Shown: piece after piece, positions 1 through 10,275 of the stretch
How the letters are laid out: every line of letters begins with the position of its first letter
Numbering within the stretch: the first letter of the stretch is position 1
Source of the DNA: Azolla caroliniana
Taxonomy: Eukaryota > Polypodiophyta
Length of the DNA: 64,000 nucleotides
Reading direction: 5' to 3'
NCBI GenBank assembly: GCA_043228905.1
Contig: JBHGNT010000005.1
Coordinates: 9,734,001 to 9,798,000, forward strand
Notes under the pieces: generated by a model
Seen by the model: the letters and a program-made list of their open reading frames with translations, nothing else
What the model was told of the DNA's origin: nothing
Databases searched by the model: none
Program-made: the position numbers and the translations under genes

Positions 1-91
1 CAATGCTCACGTTCTATGCCGGTCCCCATACATTTGAATGGATTAAGTCAAGATGATTCCGACGCCAATTTCGTTCATTGGGGAATGGAAG

Positions 92-685
92 TCAGTGTTG
101 CTTCCCTATCTGGTAGGTTTCACAAATGTGGTCATTCCAGGCACTAAATTTTGGTAATCTGAAAACAATGTTCCTTGTTTTCATTTCCCAAACCCACAGG
201 AAGTTGACATGACCAAACCGTTTGTGCCATAGGTCAATATCCGACTCAACCTTTTTCCCTTTCGCGAACACTGCGGTGCAAACGTCGTTAGTGTCGATGA
301 TGAACATCCTCCCGTCCCGGCGCCCTTGAGCGATGATTTGGCCTTCTTCCTCGATGAAGCACCCAAGATGTGTGAATCGAACTTGCATTCCCTTGTTGAC
401 GATCTGGCCGACCGACACCAAGTTCTTTGTTATTGTCGGGATGTGTAGCACGTTCATAAGTTTCCCTTTCTGTCCGACATGGTTGACAAGAACTTCTGTG
501 ACATGTACGATCGGGTGCAGAGTGTCGTCTCTGGTTTTGACCACTCCTAGTTGGTCCAGTTTCTCTAGATATGAGAACCATTCTTCATGCCTCGTCATAT
601 GCTTTGACGCCCCGAAGTCAACGTACCACACCTCATCTGATTGTGTGGTGGACTTTTTCATCAAGTTTGCCTTGTGCTTCATCAC
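92..685 (-). pseudogene. Copia-1 protease and GAG-pre-integrase fragment
   Basis: Open stretch of about 197 codons. Near its start is the aspartic protease motif VDFGASKHMT, where the family norm is DSGAS, so the catalytic Asp is kept but the following Ser is Phe. Next come a copia protease body (LHIPTITKNLVSVGQI) and the GAG-pre-integrase domain (LWHKRFGHVN, normally ending in CETCQ.GKQH). One cysteine of the zinc-binding part is replaced (CETYQIGKQH). A stop follows directly. This is a remnant of a copia polyprotein that would process gag-pol in virus-like particles; no function is expected now. Confidence 0.85.
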
Positions 686-690
686 AAAGG

Positions 691-1647
691 CTAGCCCTTT
701 TCTGATCTTTCCGGTTCCGGATCCTTCCGATCCTTCAACGTAGTGTGACCTTTGCCAGCTCCCTTGCTCGGCCTTACCGGATCCGGATTTTTCCGAATCA
801 ACACGCTTCTTCTAGCACTCACTCTCCTGGTGGCCTTTCTTGCCATAGTACCAACATTTTGAATCGGCCTTAGATTGCCAATTTTCAGCACCACCTTGAC
901 TCCCCCTGCTCCCGGAGGGTTCAGAACTATTGTCGACATTATGATTATGCCTTTGGTTTTGCACTTGTCGGCCACCTCCATTGCATATCGACCCGCCTCA
1001 TCCACCATGACCACGGGGTCTATCTTCCTCCGTGTACAACATTTTGTTGTTGATGTGCATGCTTTTCGACGTACCTCTGTGGTTCTCTTCAACGAGAAGC
1101 ATCAATTGCAACTCGAAGAATGATGGCATACTCTCTATCTCATGTAGATTGCCATCCAGAATGATCCGAACTTAGATGCCAACCCACCGAGACAGACCTA
1201 CACCATTTCTTCATCCTCGACGATTACGTTGATGGAGGCGAGAGAGTCATAGATGTCTTTGATCTAGGAGGTGTAATCAGCCACCTCCATGTCTCTTTGT
1301 CAGGCGTTGCTCAGCTCTTGTCTGAGTTGTAGCTTTCTAGCTATGGTGCTTGTGGCGAATATATTCTTTAGATTTCCCCAAGACTCCTTTGGCATTTTGG
1401 CATCCCGGATGTAGCTTAGTAGTTGATCACCGATACTAGATGTGAAGCAATAGAAAACTTTTCTTGTCGCTTGTTCCCAAGTCAGAAAATCCTCGTGCGT
1501 CGAATCTGATGTTGCATCAATCACTCCTTCGACATAACTCCAGTATCCATGTCCGAGCAGGTACTGGTGCATTTTGTACGACAAGGATGTGTAGTTGTTT
1601 CTATCAAGCTTCTTCATCGGAAGAGAGATTCCCATACCTCTGTCCAT
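691..1647 (-). pseudogene. Copia-1 gag remnant
   Basis: The gag start is clear at 1647 on the minus strand: a Met followed by a copia gag N-terminus (KMHQYLLGHGYWSYVEG, WEQA, then ARKLQLRQEL). The first 115 codons (1300-1647) are open. The rest (691-1300) is recognisable only in pieces, including a basic serine-rich stretch before the protease. The homologous Copia-2 gag at 23876 has the same order. It is broken by stops and frame changes, so this is a pseudogene of the capsid protein. Confidence 0.8.
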
Positions 1648-1744
1648 TTCTCTTCTTATATGTTCTTACTGGGTGTTAGGTCTTGGTTTGTGTTGAAATC
1701 TCTTGTTGAGTAAAGGATGTTCTAACCCTTGTGCTCTGATACCA

Positions 1745-2105
1745 TGTAAAGATAAATATGCAGAAACTAAGCATATCACAGTCCGCTCAGTCGAATAGCA
1801 ACAGAAACCACAGAGAATGGAATACACAAAGTAGGTGAGACAGACAGAGAGAGCAAGACAATGAACCTCTATTTCCAAAACGCTCTATAAAACTCTATGT
1901 ACATACAAATGTGCATCATAACACGTTTTATACAAGTCCTTAAAGGAGTGATAGAAGTACTGACAAGTACTTCAATGCTCATACTGAGCAATAGACACTA
2001 ACCCCCATGAAGCCTTTAAGGCCTCTCAATCACTGTATGAGTCCGGCTATACTAGCTCATGGTATGGCATGATGGTGAGTTGGCTTCTTGCGAACGGTCT
2101 AGACA
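1745..2105 (-). repeat. Copia-1 5' LTR
   Basis: It begins with TG directly next to the primer binding site and ends with CA at 2105 (plus coordinates). On the minus strand it contains CATTGAAGTACTTGTCAGTA, the ACTTGTATAAAA TATA region and a CT-rich leader, all shared with the Copia-2 LTR at 23431-23780. The outer boundary is inferred from a TGTCTAG start on the minus strand and is less certain than the inner one. A run of ten C at about 2112 lies just outside. Confidence 0.75.
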
Positions 2106-2149
2106 TTAATAACCTCCCCCCCCCTTAAGTATGACCACGCGATTAATAA

Positions 2150-2963
2150 CACTTCAATCTCTCATGAGGACCGAAATAAAGTAATACGCCAAGAAATATG
2201 GCAAATTTACACTCGGTATAAATGGATCACCCCACTAGAGCCACTCCCATCTAAAATGTTGTACTATAAGGAACACTTCATGCACTTCTCTAAGTTAGGT
2301 TTTATTACATGGCCAAAATACCTACATGTATTCTTACCACATGCACTAAGGGTTGTCATTGGTCAACTTAGAATATCATCTCACCAACTTGAGATTGAGC
2401 ATGGACGTATTAATGGAGTCCCTAGGGAGGAAAGGATATGTAGGTTATGCCATGTAGAGATAGAGGATGAGTACCACTTTACATGCAAATGTCCCACCTA
2501 TGCCGAGATAAGGGCCAAATACCAAGACATACTTGGTTCCTCTCCCACCCTCCCTAAACTTTTAGATACACTAGATATAAAGAAATTAGGTAGATACATC
2601 CTAGAATTAAAACAACACAGAGAGAATAAGTTACAAAATGTTGACAATAAGGTTGCTGATGTTCACCAACATGTAACAAATGAAGTCTTTTAGGAACAGG
2701 GGGAGACAACAAATGTTGACACACCTGCACCACTCAGGCTTTTCCTTGATGAAGCAGAAAATCAAAGAAGAACCAAACGCCCTCGGATGCCGGGTTTTAA
2801 AGCAACTCGACTTGATGTAGAAGCAATAAAGACAATAAGGGAACATGAGCTACACTGCCTAGAAGTCTTGGTTGGGGCACTCTATACACCGGGACAATGG
2901 GTCACACCCACACCAAAACCCTTTGACCTCCCACTTCTTTTCGAGAGGCTTGGATGGAAATGA
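2150..2963 (+). pseudogene. LINE (non-LTR) polyprotein C-terminus with RVT zinc finger
   Basis: An open frame runs from about 2190. It contains WQIYTRYKWITPLEPLPSK, then a conserved block with LRISSHQLEIEHGRINGV and the zinc-binding pattern ICRLCHVEIEDEYHFTCKC (two Cys, His, Cys). This is the C-terminal finger found after the reverse transcriptase of many LINE elements. The frame meets a TAG at 2691-2693 and then stays open in the same frame to a TGA near 2963, adding about 90 residues (TKRPRMPGFKATRLDVEAIK). The 5' part with endonuclease and reverse transcriptase is missing. A (CTTT)n tract at 3140-3158 could be the 3' tail. The family assignment rests on the zinc-finger block only. Confidence 0.65.
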
Positions 2964-3158
2964 AATTAGGCTTAGTGCAAAGTCACTTCTTTTTTACCTA
3001 GTATACTATGTTTTGTACACGACTAGAACTCGTTTAGCTTAAGCTATTTTTACTTTACTTTTATTTTAGTTTTGATGATTGGATAAATACCCATTCTTGT
3101 TGTAAACCAACTATCTCATGGACCAATTTTGGCCTTACTTTCTTTCTTTCTTTCTTTT

Positions 3159-3280
3159 CCCAAAAATATGCCTATGTACTAGGCTAGGATCATAGGCCTC
3201 TAATGGCCTACTGGTATCACACCGATCCGGCTCTTGGCTTATTCAGCGGATCTAGATCATGTGAGCTTGTTCGCTCAACA
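3159..3280 (-). repeat. Copia LTR fragment (first ~120 bp of an LTR)
   Basis: Read on the minus strand it starts TGTTGAGCGAACAAGCTCA and continues through TAGGCCATTAGAGGCCTA to GCATATTTTTGGG. It matches the first 120 bp of the Copia-2 5' LTR at 23431. Nothing of the rest of that LTR follows, so this is a truncated remnant next to a CTTT microsatellite. Confidence 0.75.
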
Positions 3281-4058
3281 CAGTCGAATTGATCAATCGA
3301 CTGATTAACGACTATTATAATAATAATAATAACAACAACAATAGCTTACTCCCTCTTATAAATATGAATAGTTAGGGAAAACTTAATGAGAGATATGAGT
3401 TAGAGTTTCTGTAGTTGAGTGCAGAATGTTATCGTACGAGACGTATGTGTGATTGATAAGTGAGGGTGAATGATGTAATGTATGTGTAATCTTATACGAT
3501 TATGAGTGTGAATGTAAGTGTGAGTGTGGTGGATACAAAGAGGTGTGAGTGAGTGACTAGGTGTGAATGCCCAAGGGGCTTGCACCCTTGTGGATCCACC
3601 CCTTTGTACCTATTTAACCCCTTATGGGGAATGAATGAAGACAATAACCATTTCTCTCTCTTTCTCTCTCTCCCCTAACGTTGAACCCCCTTGGGAGGGG
3701 GGTGGAGCCATTCTAGGCACCACCCCCCACACCGCAATGCTTCTCAATGCTTGTCTTGCATCTTCATGATCTCTCACCATCATACCATTCATCATCTCCA
3801 CCATTACACCATGTTTATCTTCATCATCAATCATCATCATTATCATTATCATTAATCCTAACTCTAAAAACCTACAACACCTTTTGGTGACCACTAAGGC
3901 GACCCCCCTTTGGAGACGGAGTCGAAGAATGATACGTGGAGAAGAATGATGCAACCCTCATCAACGTGAAATCGAATCGACAATGTGCGAGAACTGGTGG
4001 AAATGTAAGAAAGAACAATGGCATGATGACTATTCGCTGTAGAAGTATGCAAGAAAAG
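3281..4058. other. Intergenic stretch with simple repeats, no gene seen
   Basis: Contains an AAT/AAC trinucleotide run at about 3316-3345, a CT-rich tract at 3651-3675 and an ATC-rich tract near 3780-3855. Short open frames here have low-complexity or unrecognisable translations. The last five bases (AAAAG, 4054-4058) are the left copy of the Gypsy-1 target duplication. Confidence 0.6.
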
Positions 4059-4515
4059 TGTTACCCGGACCCGGACAGTCAGTTTTACCGAACAAGTGGG
4101 AAAGCGTCGAAAACGGAGTCGGTTCGGATCGACTGTTTGGATCAATGACTCAGCAGTAAACGAAGAGAACTAAGTTAGTTAGATAATTTTGTAATTCTTG
4201 ATAGTAAGTAGGAATAGTTCTTGATGAGAAAAGACCTTCGGTATACCTATAAAAGGGAACCGAAGGCATTGTAAGAAAGGTCGTTTTATTTAGTAATATA
4301 AGTTTAAGTTAGGAATATCCTGTACGGATTCGGTGTTCTTTCTATTGTCTATGTTGTTAAGTGCAAGCTTCCTAATTTATAACTAAGTAACGATCACGGT
4401 AATTACCAATTAATATAGTATAATTCCGTTCGTAAAACACAATTCCTTGTTAGAACGTTGAGTAGCGACGTTCACTCTTCTGTATCGGTAGTAGTTAGTA
4501 ATTAACCGATTAACA
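4059..4515 (+). repeat. Gypsy-1 5' LTR
   Basis: 457 bp, TGTTACCC to GATTAACA. A TATA box (CTATAAAAG) lies at about 4247-4255, followed by the AATATAAG-containing leader. It differs from the 3' LTR by A/G in the AATTACC(A/G)ATTA segment and by C/T four bases before the terminal TTAACA. Confidence 0.97.
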
Positions 4516-4574
4516 CAGAAGAATTTTGGCACGCCCGGTTACATCTGCAATTAAGCAGAGAACAAATCGAATGG

Positions 4575-5502
4575 ATGTCGTATAAAGAGGAGACACCGGT
4601 CAGTTGTAAGCGCCCTCGTACAAGGTCAGTTACGAAGGCAGTGCAGGAAGCGTTCATTGCGCAAGAACAGCCGGAATCAAGCACAAAGTGGTCGAAACTT
4701 CCTGACTTATCCGATCAATTACCTTCAGACGAAAAACAGACGGAAGAGGTATCGTTTTACGACATTTGGGACGATATGCCTTAATACTTATTCTAAGTTC
4801 CGGGAAGGAACAGATGCGGAAGCACATGTTAGGGATTTCTTAACGACATGGGAGATTAACCATGGAGCTCAGCGATTGTCGGCAGATGCCGAAGATAAGT
4901 CAAAAATCGCTGAGTTCGTCTTATCATTAGACGGATATTTTGCCAATTGGTTTGCGCAGAACGGTCTTCAAGGATTTCCATCCTTTGAAGTGTTAACTAG
5001 TAAATTTTTACAATTATTTCATCAACAAATTCCGCAGAAGGATTTGATTGCGCAATTTTATGCGTTATATCAAGAAAAAAATGAAACAGTATCTCAGTTT
5101 GTGATACGATTTCAGAACTTACAGCTTCAGATTTCAAGGCCGATTCCGGATAATGAATTAAAAGAAGTCTTTCTGGAAGCTGTAAAAGAACCATTAAGGA
5201 CGACATTGAAAGTGTTCGATTTTCGAAATCAGACTATCGAACAAGTAATTGATAAAGCAATAGAAATGGGTCGACCATCGGTCAATGTTCAGAGTATGGA
5301 CATGTCGGCATTACACCGTACATTACCGACAATAGAGGAGTTACAATTTCGACAAGCAGTTCAATGCACCACTTGTTTAAATACGGGGCATTCGGCAATT
5401 GAATGTACGTTAAGAACACATTGTACAATATGTCATTCAAAATTACATTCAGTAGAACAATGTGAATATAATCTGCTTAATAAGACTACGACGTCAGTAT
5501 GA
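4575..5502 (+). pseudogene. Gypsy-1 gag (capsid plus two zinc knuckles), one frameshift
   Basis: The start is the ATG at 4575 (MSYKEETP). The first frame stops after IWDDMP at 4784. The capsid domain continues one frame over (YSKFREGTDAEAHVRDFL ... FVLSLDGYFANWF ... QKDLIAQFYALYQEKNETVSQF), which is the retrotransposon gag core. Aligning with the related remnant at 58910, which is uninterrupted at this place, shows one extra base near 4780. Two CX2CX4HX4C knuckles follow in tandem (CTTCLNTGHSAIEC and CTICHSKLHSVEQC). The frame ends at a TGA (5500-5502), but the same frame reopens immediately and runs to 7095. The gag would form the particle and bind RNA. Confidence 0.85.
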
Positions 5503-7095
5503 CAAATTTTTACTGACAATGGTTACCAAAATAACACTAATTTGTTCAATGGTTATCAAAATAATAATTTTTCACAAAATCAGCAAAATGTACAACAAAA
5601 TCCGGTTCTACAGCCGAATCAGATCTTTTCACAACAAAATATGCAACCCACTCAAGTGACTCAAGCATTTCAACCAGGTTTTGCTCAATCCAACCCACCA
5701 TTCGTACAGAATCCGAATCAATATTTTCAACAAAATAATCAAAGTTTCCAACAAGGTAACCCACCATTTCAAGGGTTTCAACAGAACTGTCCGAATGTGC
5801 AACCGAATTCTACATTTCAACCAAATCCGGCCTTTCAACCGGGTAATATGACCTTTCAACATAATACTCAAACCGTTCCACAAAATAATCAAATGTTTCA
5901 ACAGAATAATTTTCCGCCAAATCAGGAGTTCGGGATAACACAAAATGTAGCACAACCAAATGATAATACGGAACAATTTAGGCAGAATCGGTATAAAAAC
6001 AAGAGATTTTACAAACCAAAAGCTACACGTCAATACCAACAAAACCCGAGTGGTAATGAAGAGCAACAATTTAATAACGGCCACTTTGCACATGGAGAGA
6101 CCAGTGCAACATTTGTACCCACTTGTTATATTTGTCGACAACTAGGCCATTATGCTAATCAATGTCCGGTTAAAGGAAAGGGTCCAGCAGTTAATATGGT
6201 AATACCGGAAGTTCAGCAAGTAACGACACGCAGCAAAAGCAAACAATCAGAGTGGGAAATTCAGGAAGAAGTTCGGAAGGCGGCAAAAGAATGGGTTGAC
6301 GAAGCAAATCAAAGTAATGTGAATCGAATGTTACAAGACAATAACATTGACCAGAACATCGCTGTACAACAGTCATTGGGGAATAAGGAACAGGAAGAAA
6401 CTTGGAAACTGTTGGCTGATTGCCAAGTGTCATTGCCACTTACGGGCTTACTTAAGTTAGTACCAAGGTTTACAGAAAAAGTGGCAGCATTAATTGCATA
6501 TAAAGGTTCCGAACAAATAGCAGTACACTACAATCAGCCAAGTAATAACCCTTCGATCATGGATGAACAGAATCCGTCGATTAAGGTAATACTTTACGGG
6601 CAAGAAATCGGAAATGTGATTATAGATGGAGGCTCGGGAGTTAATGTGATTAACAAAGCTACATGTGAAAAATTGGGAATCACGGAATGGGAAGCATGTC
6701 CGTTTTGGTTACGAATGGCAGATACAAGTACGGTACGCCCGATTGGTTTGCTTCGACAACTGGATGTAATAATCGGGGGACACAGTTTTCAGATTTCGGC
6801 AGTAATTTTGCAGTTAGAAACACAGGGAGCATACCCCTTGTTATTGGGGAGACCATGGTTAAAGACAACTAATATTAAACAAAATTGGAAACAAAATGTG
6901 CTAACATTTAGGAAAGGAAAAACTAAGGTCAGGATTCCGACGCACAACAAAGTGACAACAAGCAAACAGAGTTTACCTGTACATGTAGAAGCAGTTAATA
7001 TGATGGAAGGATTGGACGAGGAAGAAGAAAGTCAGTATTTCAATGATAATCAGAAAATCATCCCTCTATTTGAGGTTGATATTTGCAAGCATTAA
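5503..7095 (+). CDS. Gypsy-1 Q/N-rich linker, third zinc knuckle and aspartic protease
   Basis: Open from directly after the gag TGA to 7095, in the same frame as gag; the first ATG is at 5542. The first ~170 codons are dominated by Gln, Asn, Pro and Phe in short FQQN/FQPN repeats. A third CX2CX4HX4C knuckle (CYICRQLGHYANQC) follows at about 6124-6165. The protease has IDGGSGVNVINKATCEKLGI at about 6616-6680 and a YPLLLGRPWL segment near 6830. The catalytic triad reads D-G-G where D-S-G or D-T-G is commoner, a variant seen in plant Ty3 elements. It is probably made only as a gag extension by reading through the TGA, unless the TGA is a mutation. Confidence 0.85.
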   Translation, partial: QIFTDNGYQNNTNLFNGYQNNNFSQNQQNVQQNPVLQPNQIFSQQNMQPTQVTQAFQPGFAQSNPPFVQNPNQYFQQNNQSFQQGNPPFQGFQQNCPNVQPNSTFQPNPAFQPGNMTFQHNTQTVPQNNQMFQQNNFPPNQEFGITQNVAQPNDNTEQFRQNRYKNKRFYKPKATRQYQQNPSGNEEQQFNNGHFAHGETSATFVPTCYICRQLGHYANQCPVKGKGPAVNMVIPEVQQVTTRSKSKQSEWEIQEEVRKAAKEWVDEANQSNVNRMLQDNNIDQNIAVQQSLGNKEQEETWKLLADCQVSLPLTGLLKLVPRFTEKVAALIAYKGSEQIAVHYNQPSNNPSIMDEQNPSIKVILYGQEIGNVIIDGGSGVNVINKATCEKLGITEWEACPFWLRMADTSTVRPIGLLRQLDVIIGGHSFQISAVILQLETQGAYPLLLGRPWLKTTNIKQNWKQNVLTFRKGKTKVRIPTHNKVTTSKQSLPVHVEAVNMMEGLDEEEESQYFNDNQKIIPLFEVDICKH

Positions 7096-10067
7096 CACCA
7101 TATGTAGACTCACACGAAGAAGTGCCAATAGATGAGCAAACAATGAAAGAAATACGAATGCAACAAGAAGCTACAGATAAGGAAATGAAGGTATCTCAGA
7201 GAGTGCAAGCCTCAGCATTGGAGGAGATCGATTTGGCAGGAGTAGAGGATGCTGAAAGAAAAACAGTCTTGATTGCTAGAGATTTGGCGGAAAATGACAA
7301 ACGGACATTAACAACATTACTATTACAATATAAAGATGTTTTTGCATGGTCGTTTGACGATATGAAAGGTCTGGATCCCGCTTTTTGTCAACATCAAATC
7401 AATTTGCATAAAGATGCAAAGCCAGTACAACAACGCAGGTACAGGTTGAATCCGAATTATGCTATCAAAGTAAAAGAAGATATCGATAAACTCTTAAAAG
7501 TAGGATTTATTCAACCCGTCAAAAAATCAACATGGCCGAGTCCGATAGTAGTAGTCCCGAAAAAGAATGGGAAAATTCGCGTATGTGTGGATTACAGAAA
7601 ATTGAATGCAACGACAATTACGGATGCGTTTCCGTTGCCATTCACAGATGGGATATTAGATGCAGTAGCGGGACATGAAATTTATAGTTTCTTGGATGGG
7701 TTCAGTGGGTACAACCAAGTACGGATGAATCCGGAAGATCAGGAAAAGACAGCTTTCGTCACAGAATGGGGTGTCTTTGTGGCAGTAGTAATGATGTTCG
7801 GTTTAAAAACAGCTCCAGCTACATTTCAGCGGGTAATACAGGAAATATTCGGGGAATATATTCCAACTTTCATGCAGGTGTTTTTAGATGATTTTGCGGT
7901 ATATAGTCGGAAAGCTGATCATTTTGAGCATTTACGGCTATGTTTAGAAAAATGTCGAAAAGGGCGTCTTAGCTTAAATCCAGCCAAATGCGCATTCGGA
8001 GTAATGAGTGGTACGTTACTTGGGCATATTGTCAGTCAAGAAGGGATTGCAGTGGACCCAGACAAAGTTAAAGCAATTATTGAGGCAACACCACCAACAA
8101 ATGCTAAAGCTCTAAGTAGATTTTTGGGTCAAATTCGGTGGCACAGTAGAATGATGAGATATCTAGCAGACATTGCTATTCTGTTACACACAGCAGTACA
8201 CAAAGTTCCTTTTATATGGACAAGTATAGAACAAGATGCATACGAATGTCTCAAGAAGATGCTGACAAAGGTTCCGGTAGTTCAACCACCAGACTGGAAC
8301 AAACCATTTCATGTTTTCGTCGATGCGTCGGACATTGCCATAGGCAGTGCTTTAATGCAATTATCCGAACCAAACTGGTATAGGCCGGTATACTATGCCA
8401 GTAGGAAACTTTCGTCGGCCGAAAGAAACTATTCAACAACCGAAAGAGAAGCTTTGGGAATGATATATAGTGTGAACAAATTTCGACATTACCTTTTGGG
8501 TAAGAAATTTACATTTCATGTGGATCATTCGGCTCTACTGTATCTAGTTTCCAAACAAGAATTGACAGGCAAGTTAGCCAGATGGACGTTATTGCTTCAA
8601 GAGTTTGAATTCGACATTATACATCGACCAGGAGCACAACACGCGATTGCTGACTATCTCAGTCGGCTTGAGTTTGGAGAAGAAGCGGTTGGGGTTAAAG
8701 ATGATTTTCCAGATACTCAATTATTTCGGGTTGAGGCAGTAAAAGCACAAGAAGTGAATGAGGAAAAAGAGGATGAATGGATTTCCGAAATGACGATATT
8801 TCTATCAACAGGAATTCCGGCCGAACACATGTCGACAGATGAAAGAAAAAGAATTGCAGTACGAAGTCGAAATTTTTGTTTATTTAATGACATGTTGTAT
8901 CATAAAGGAGCGGATGGAATATGGCGAAGGGCAGTACGGAAATTTGAAAAATCAGCCATATTAACAGAGTCACATTGTGGAATTGCTGGCGGTCATTACG
9001 CAGGAGAAGCAACAGCCAGAAAAATATGGAATAGCGGGTTATGGTGGCCAACGGTGATGAAAGATGCTAACGAATACTGTAAGAAATGCGATTTGTGTCA
9101 AAGAATGGGGCAACCGACCGAAAAGGATCGAATGCCTTTTCAACCGGTTTTACCTCTTGAGCCATTTCAGAAATGGGGCTTAGATTTTGTTGGCCCATTC
9201 AAACTAGCAGCTGCAAGAACCGGTAATCGATATATCATAATTGCGACTGACTATTGCACAAAATGGGTTGAAGCAAAAGCTCTCAGGGACAATACAGCAG
9301 CATCCACAGCAAAATTCCTGTATGAAAATATATGGTGTCGATTCGGTTGCCCAATAGAATTGGTAAGCGATCAAGGCACTCATTTTATTAACAAGTTAAT
9401 TAACCAATTAACCAATTACTATGCCGTAGTTCATAAGAAAAGTACGCCTTACTATCCCCAAGCTAATGGATTGGCAGAATCGACAAATAAAACAATTCAA
9501 ACAATTTTAAAGAAGATAGTGAATGAAAATCGTACTGATTGGGATCAAAAGTTAAATAGTGCATTATGGGCATATCGTACTTCGTACAAAACATCCATTA
9601 AATCAACACCTTTCCGAATGGCATTCGGACTTGAAGCCGTTATGCCGATTGAATTTCAAATTCCGACACTTCGTATCCAAGCGACGAATAAGTTAAATGA
9701 AATAGAATCGGAGCAGATACGCAAAGAGGCTTTATTAGTATTAGAAGAAGAACGGATTCAATCAATGTCAGCACTAGAACACAAGCAGAGACAAATCAAG
9801 GCATTCGTAAATCGACATCGAAGGAAATCGGAAGAGCAATTCGAAATTGGGAAACCGGTATTGGTATTCCAGACGAGAATGGGACTTATGCCTCGGAAAC
9901 TCCGGTATAGATGGACAGGTCCAGTATGGATAATTAATAGTAAAAATGGTACGTATCAGCTGGGATCATTAACCGGAGAGGTTTTACCGAAATGGGTAAA
10001 TGGATTCCGGCTTAAACCGTATTTGGGAGATATGCCGGTAAATCCGTTTATTCAAACGGAAGAGTAA
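7083..10067 (+). CDS. Gypsy-1 pol: reverse transcriptase, RNase H, integrase
   Basis: Intact frame of 994 codons in the -1 frame relative to the protease ORF, overlapping it by 13 bases. It opens with TTG at 7083, with no upstream ATG in frame, so it is probably produced by frameshifting. Residues counted from 7083: reverse transcriptase ~95-330 with VCVDYRKLN and the catalytic FLDD at 267-270; RNase H ~408-525 with VFVDASD and HVDHSALLYL; integrase zinc finger near H631, H638 and the CKKCDLC cluster (666-672); integrase core D701, D763 and E799 (D-X35-E). The C-terminus ends after a basic region and a KLRYRWTGPVWI segment (GPY/F-like). No chromodomain follows. All catalytic residues are present, so this part could be active. 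Confidence 0.93.
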   Translation: MQALTPYVDSHEEVPIDEQTMKEIRMQQEATDKEMKVSQRVQASALEEIDLAGVEDAERKTVLIARDLAENDKRTLTTLLLQYKDVFAWSFDDMKGLDPAFCQHQINLHKDAKPVQQRRYRLNPNYAIKVKEDIDKLLKVGFIQPVKKSTWPSPIVVVPKKNGKIRVCVDYRKLNATTITDAFPLPFTDGILDAVAGHEIYSFLDGFSGYNQVRMNPEDQEKTAFVTEWGVFVAVVMMFGLKTAPATFQRVIQEIFGEYIPTFMQVFLDDFAVYSRKADHFEHLRLCLEKCRKGRLSLNPAKCAFGVMSGTLLGHIVSQEGIAVDPDKVKAIIEATPPTNAKALSRFLGQIRWHSRMMRYLADIAILLHTAVHKVPFIWTSIEQDAYECLKKMLTKVPVVQPPDWNKPFHVFVDASDIAIGSALMQLSEPNWYRPVYYASRKLSSAERNYSTTEREALGMIYSVNKFRHYLLGKKFTFHVDHSALLYLVSKQELTGKLARWTLLLQEFEFDIIHRPGAQHAIADYLSRLEFGEEAVGVKDDFPDTQLFRVEAVKAQEVNEEKEDEWISEMTIFLSTGIPAEHMSTDERKRIAVRSRNFCLFNDMLYHKGADGIWRRAVRKFEKSAILTESHCGIAGGHYAGEATARKIWNSGLWWPTVMKDANEYCKKCDLCQRMGQPTEKDRMPFQPVLPLEPFQKWGLDFVGPFKLAAARTGNRYIIIATDYCTKWVEAKALRDNTAASTAKFLYENIWCRFGCPIELVSDQGTHFINKLINQLTNYYAVVHKKSTPYYPQANGLAESTNKTIQTILKKIVNENRTDWDQKLNSALWAYRTSYKTSIKSTPFRMAFGLEAVMPIEFQIPTLRIQATNKLNEIESEQIRKEALLVLEEERIQSMSALEHKQRQIKAFVNRHRRKSEEQFEIGKPVLVFQTRMGLMPRKLRYRWTGPVWIINSKNGTYQLGSLTGEVLPKWVNGFRLKPYLGDMPVNPFIQTEE

Positions 10068-10275
10068 AAAAAAAAATTTTAAAAAAAAAAAATAACTAAC
10101 TAACTCACTCAATAGTTCTTGTCAAATGCAAAAATACAATCTTGCCATAACAGTTTGAATCGACTATAAATAGAAAGAGGAATTGCATGATTATTAGTAA
10201 GTAGTACAACCACTACACGTAGAGTTAATACTAATTAATTCCTACATTAATAGCAATTACTATTCTTTAGTCATA

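Larger units (their letters stand above)
1..1744 (-). mobile_element. Copia-1 internal region, decayed, truncated by window edge
   Basis: Ty1/copia internal region read on the minus strand. From right to left it runs primer binding site, gag, protease, GAG-pre-integrase and the first residues of integrase. The primer binding site (1733-1744) reads TGGTATCAGAGC on the minus strand, the usual match to initiator methionine tRNA. At 1-91 the integrase beginning (QIGKQH, then HSNVWGP) is already broken by stops. Frames change repeatedly, so the copy is dead. It belongs to the same family as Copia-2, which has a near-identical gag start. The 3' half lies outside the window. Confidence 0.9.

Noticed and set aside
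2106-3158. LINE inserted inside a single copia LTR (1745-2105 plus 3159-3280)
   Set aside because: The LTR piece at 3159-3280 and the LTR at 1745-2105 overlap in LTR position but differ in sequence, so they come from different copies.
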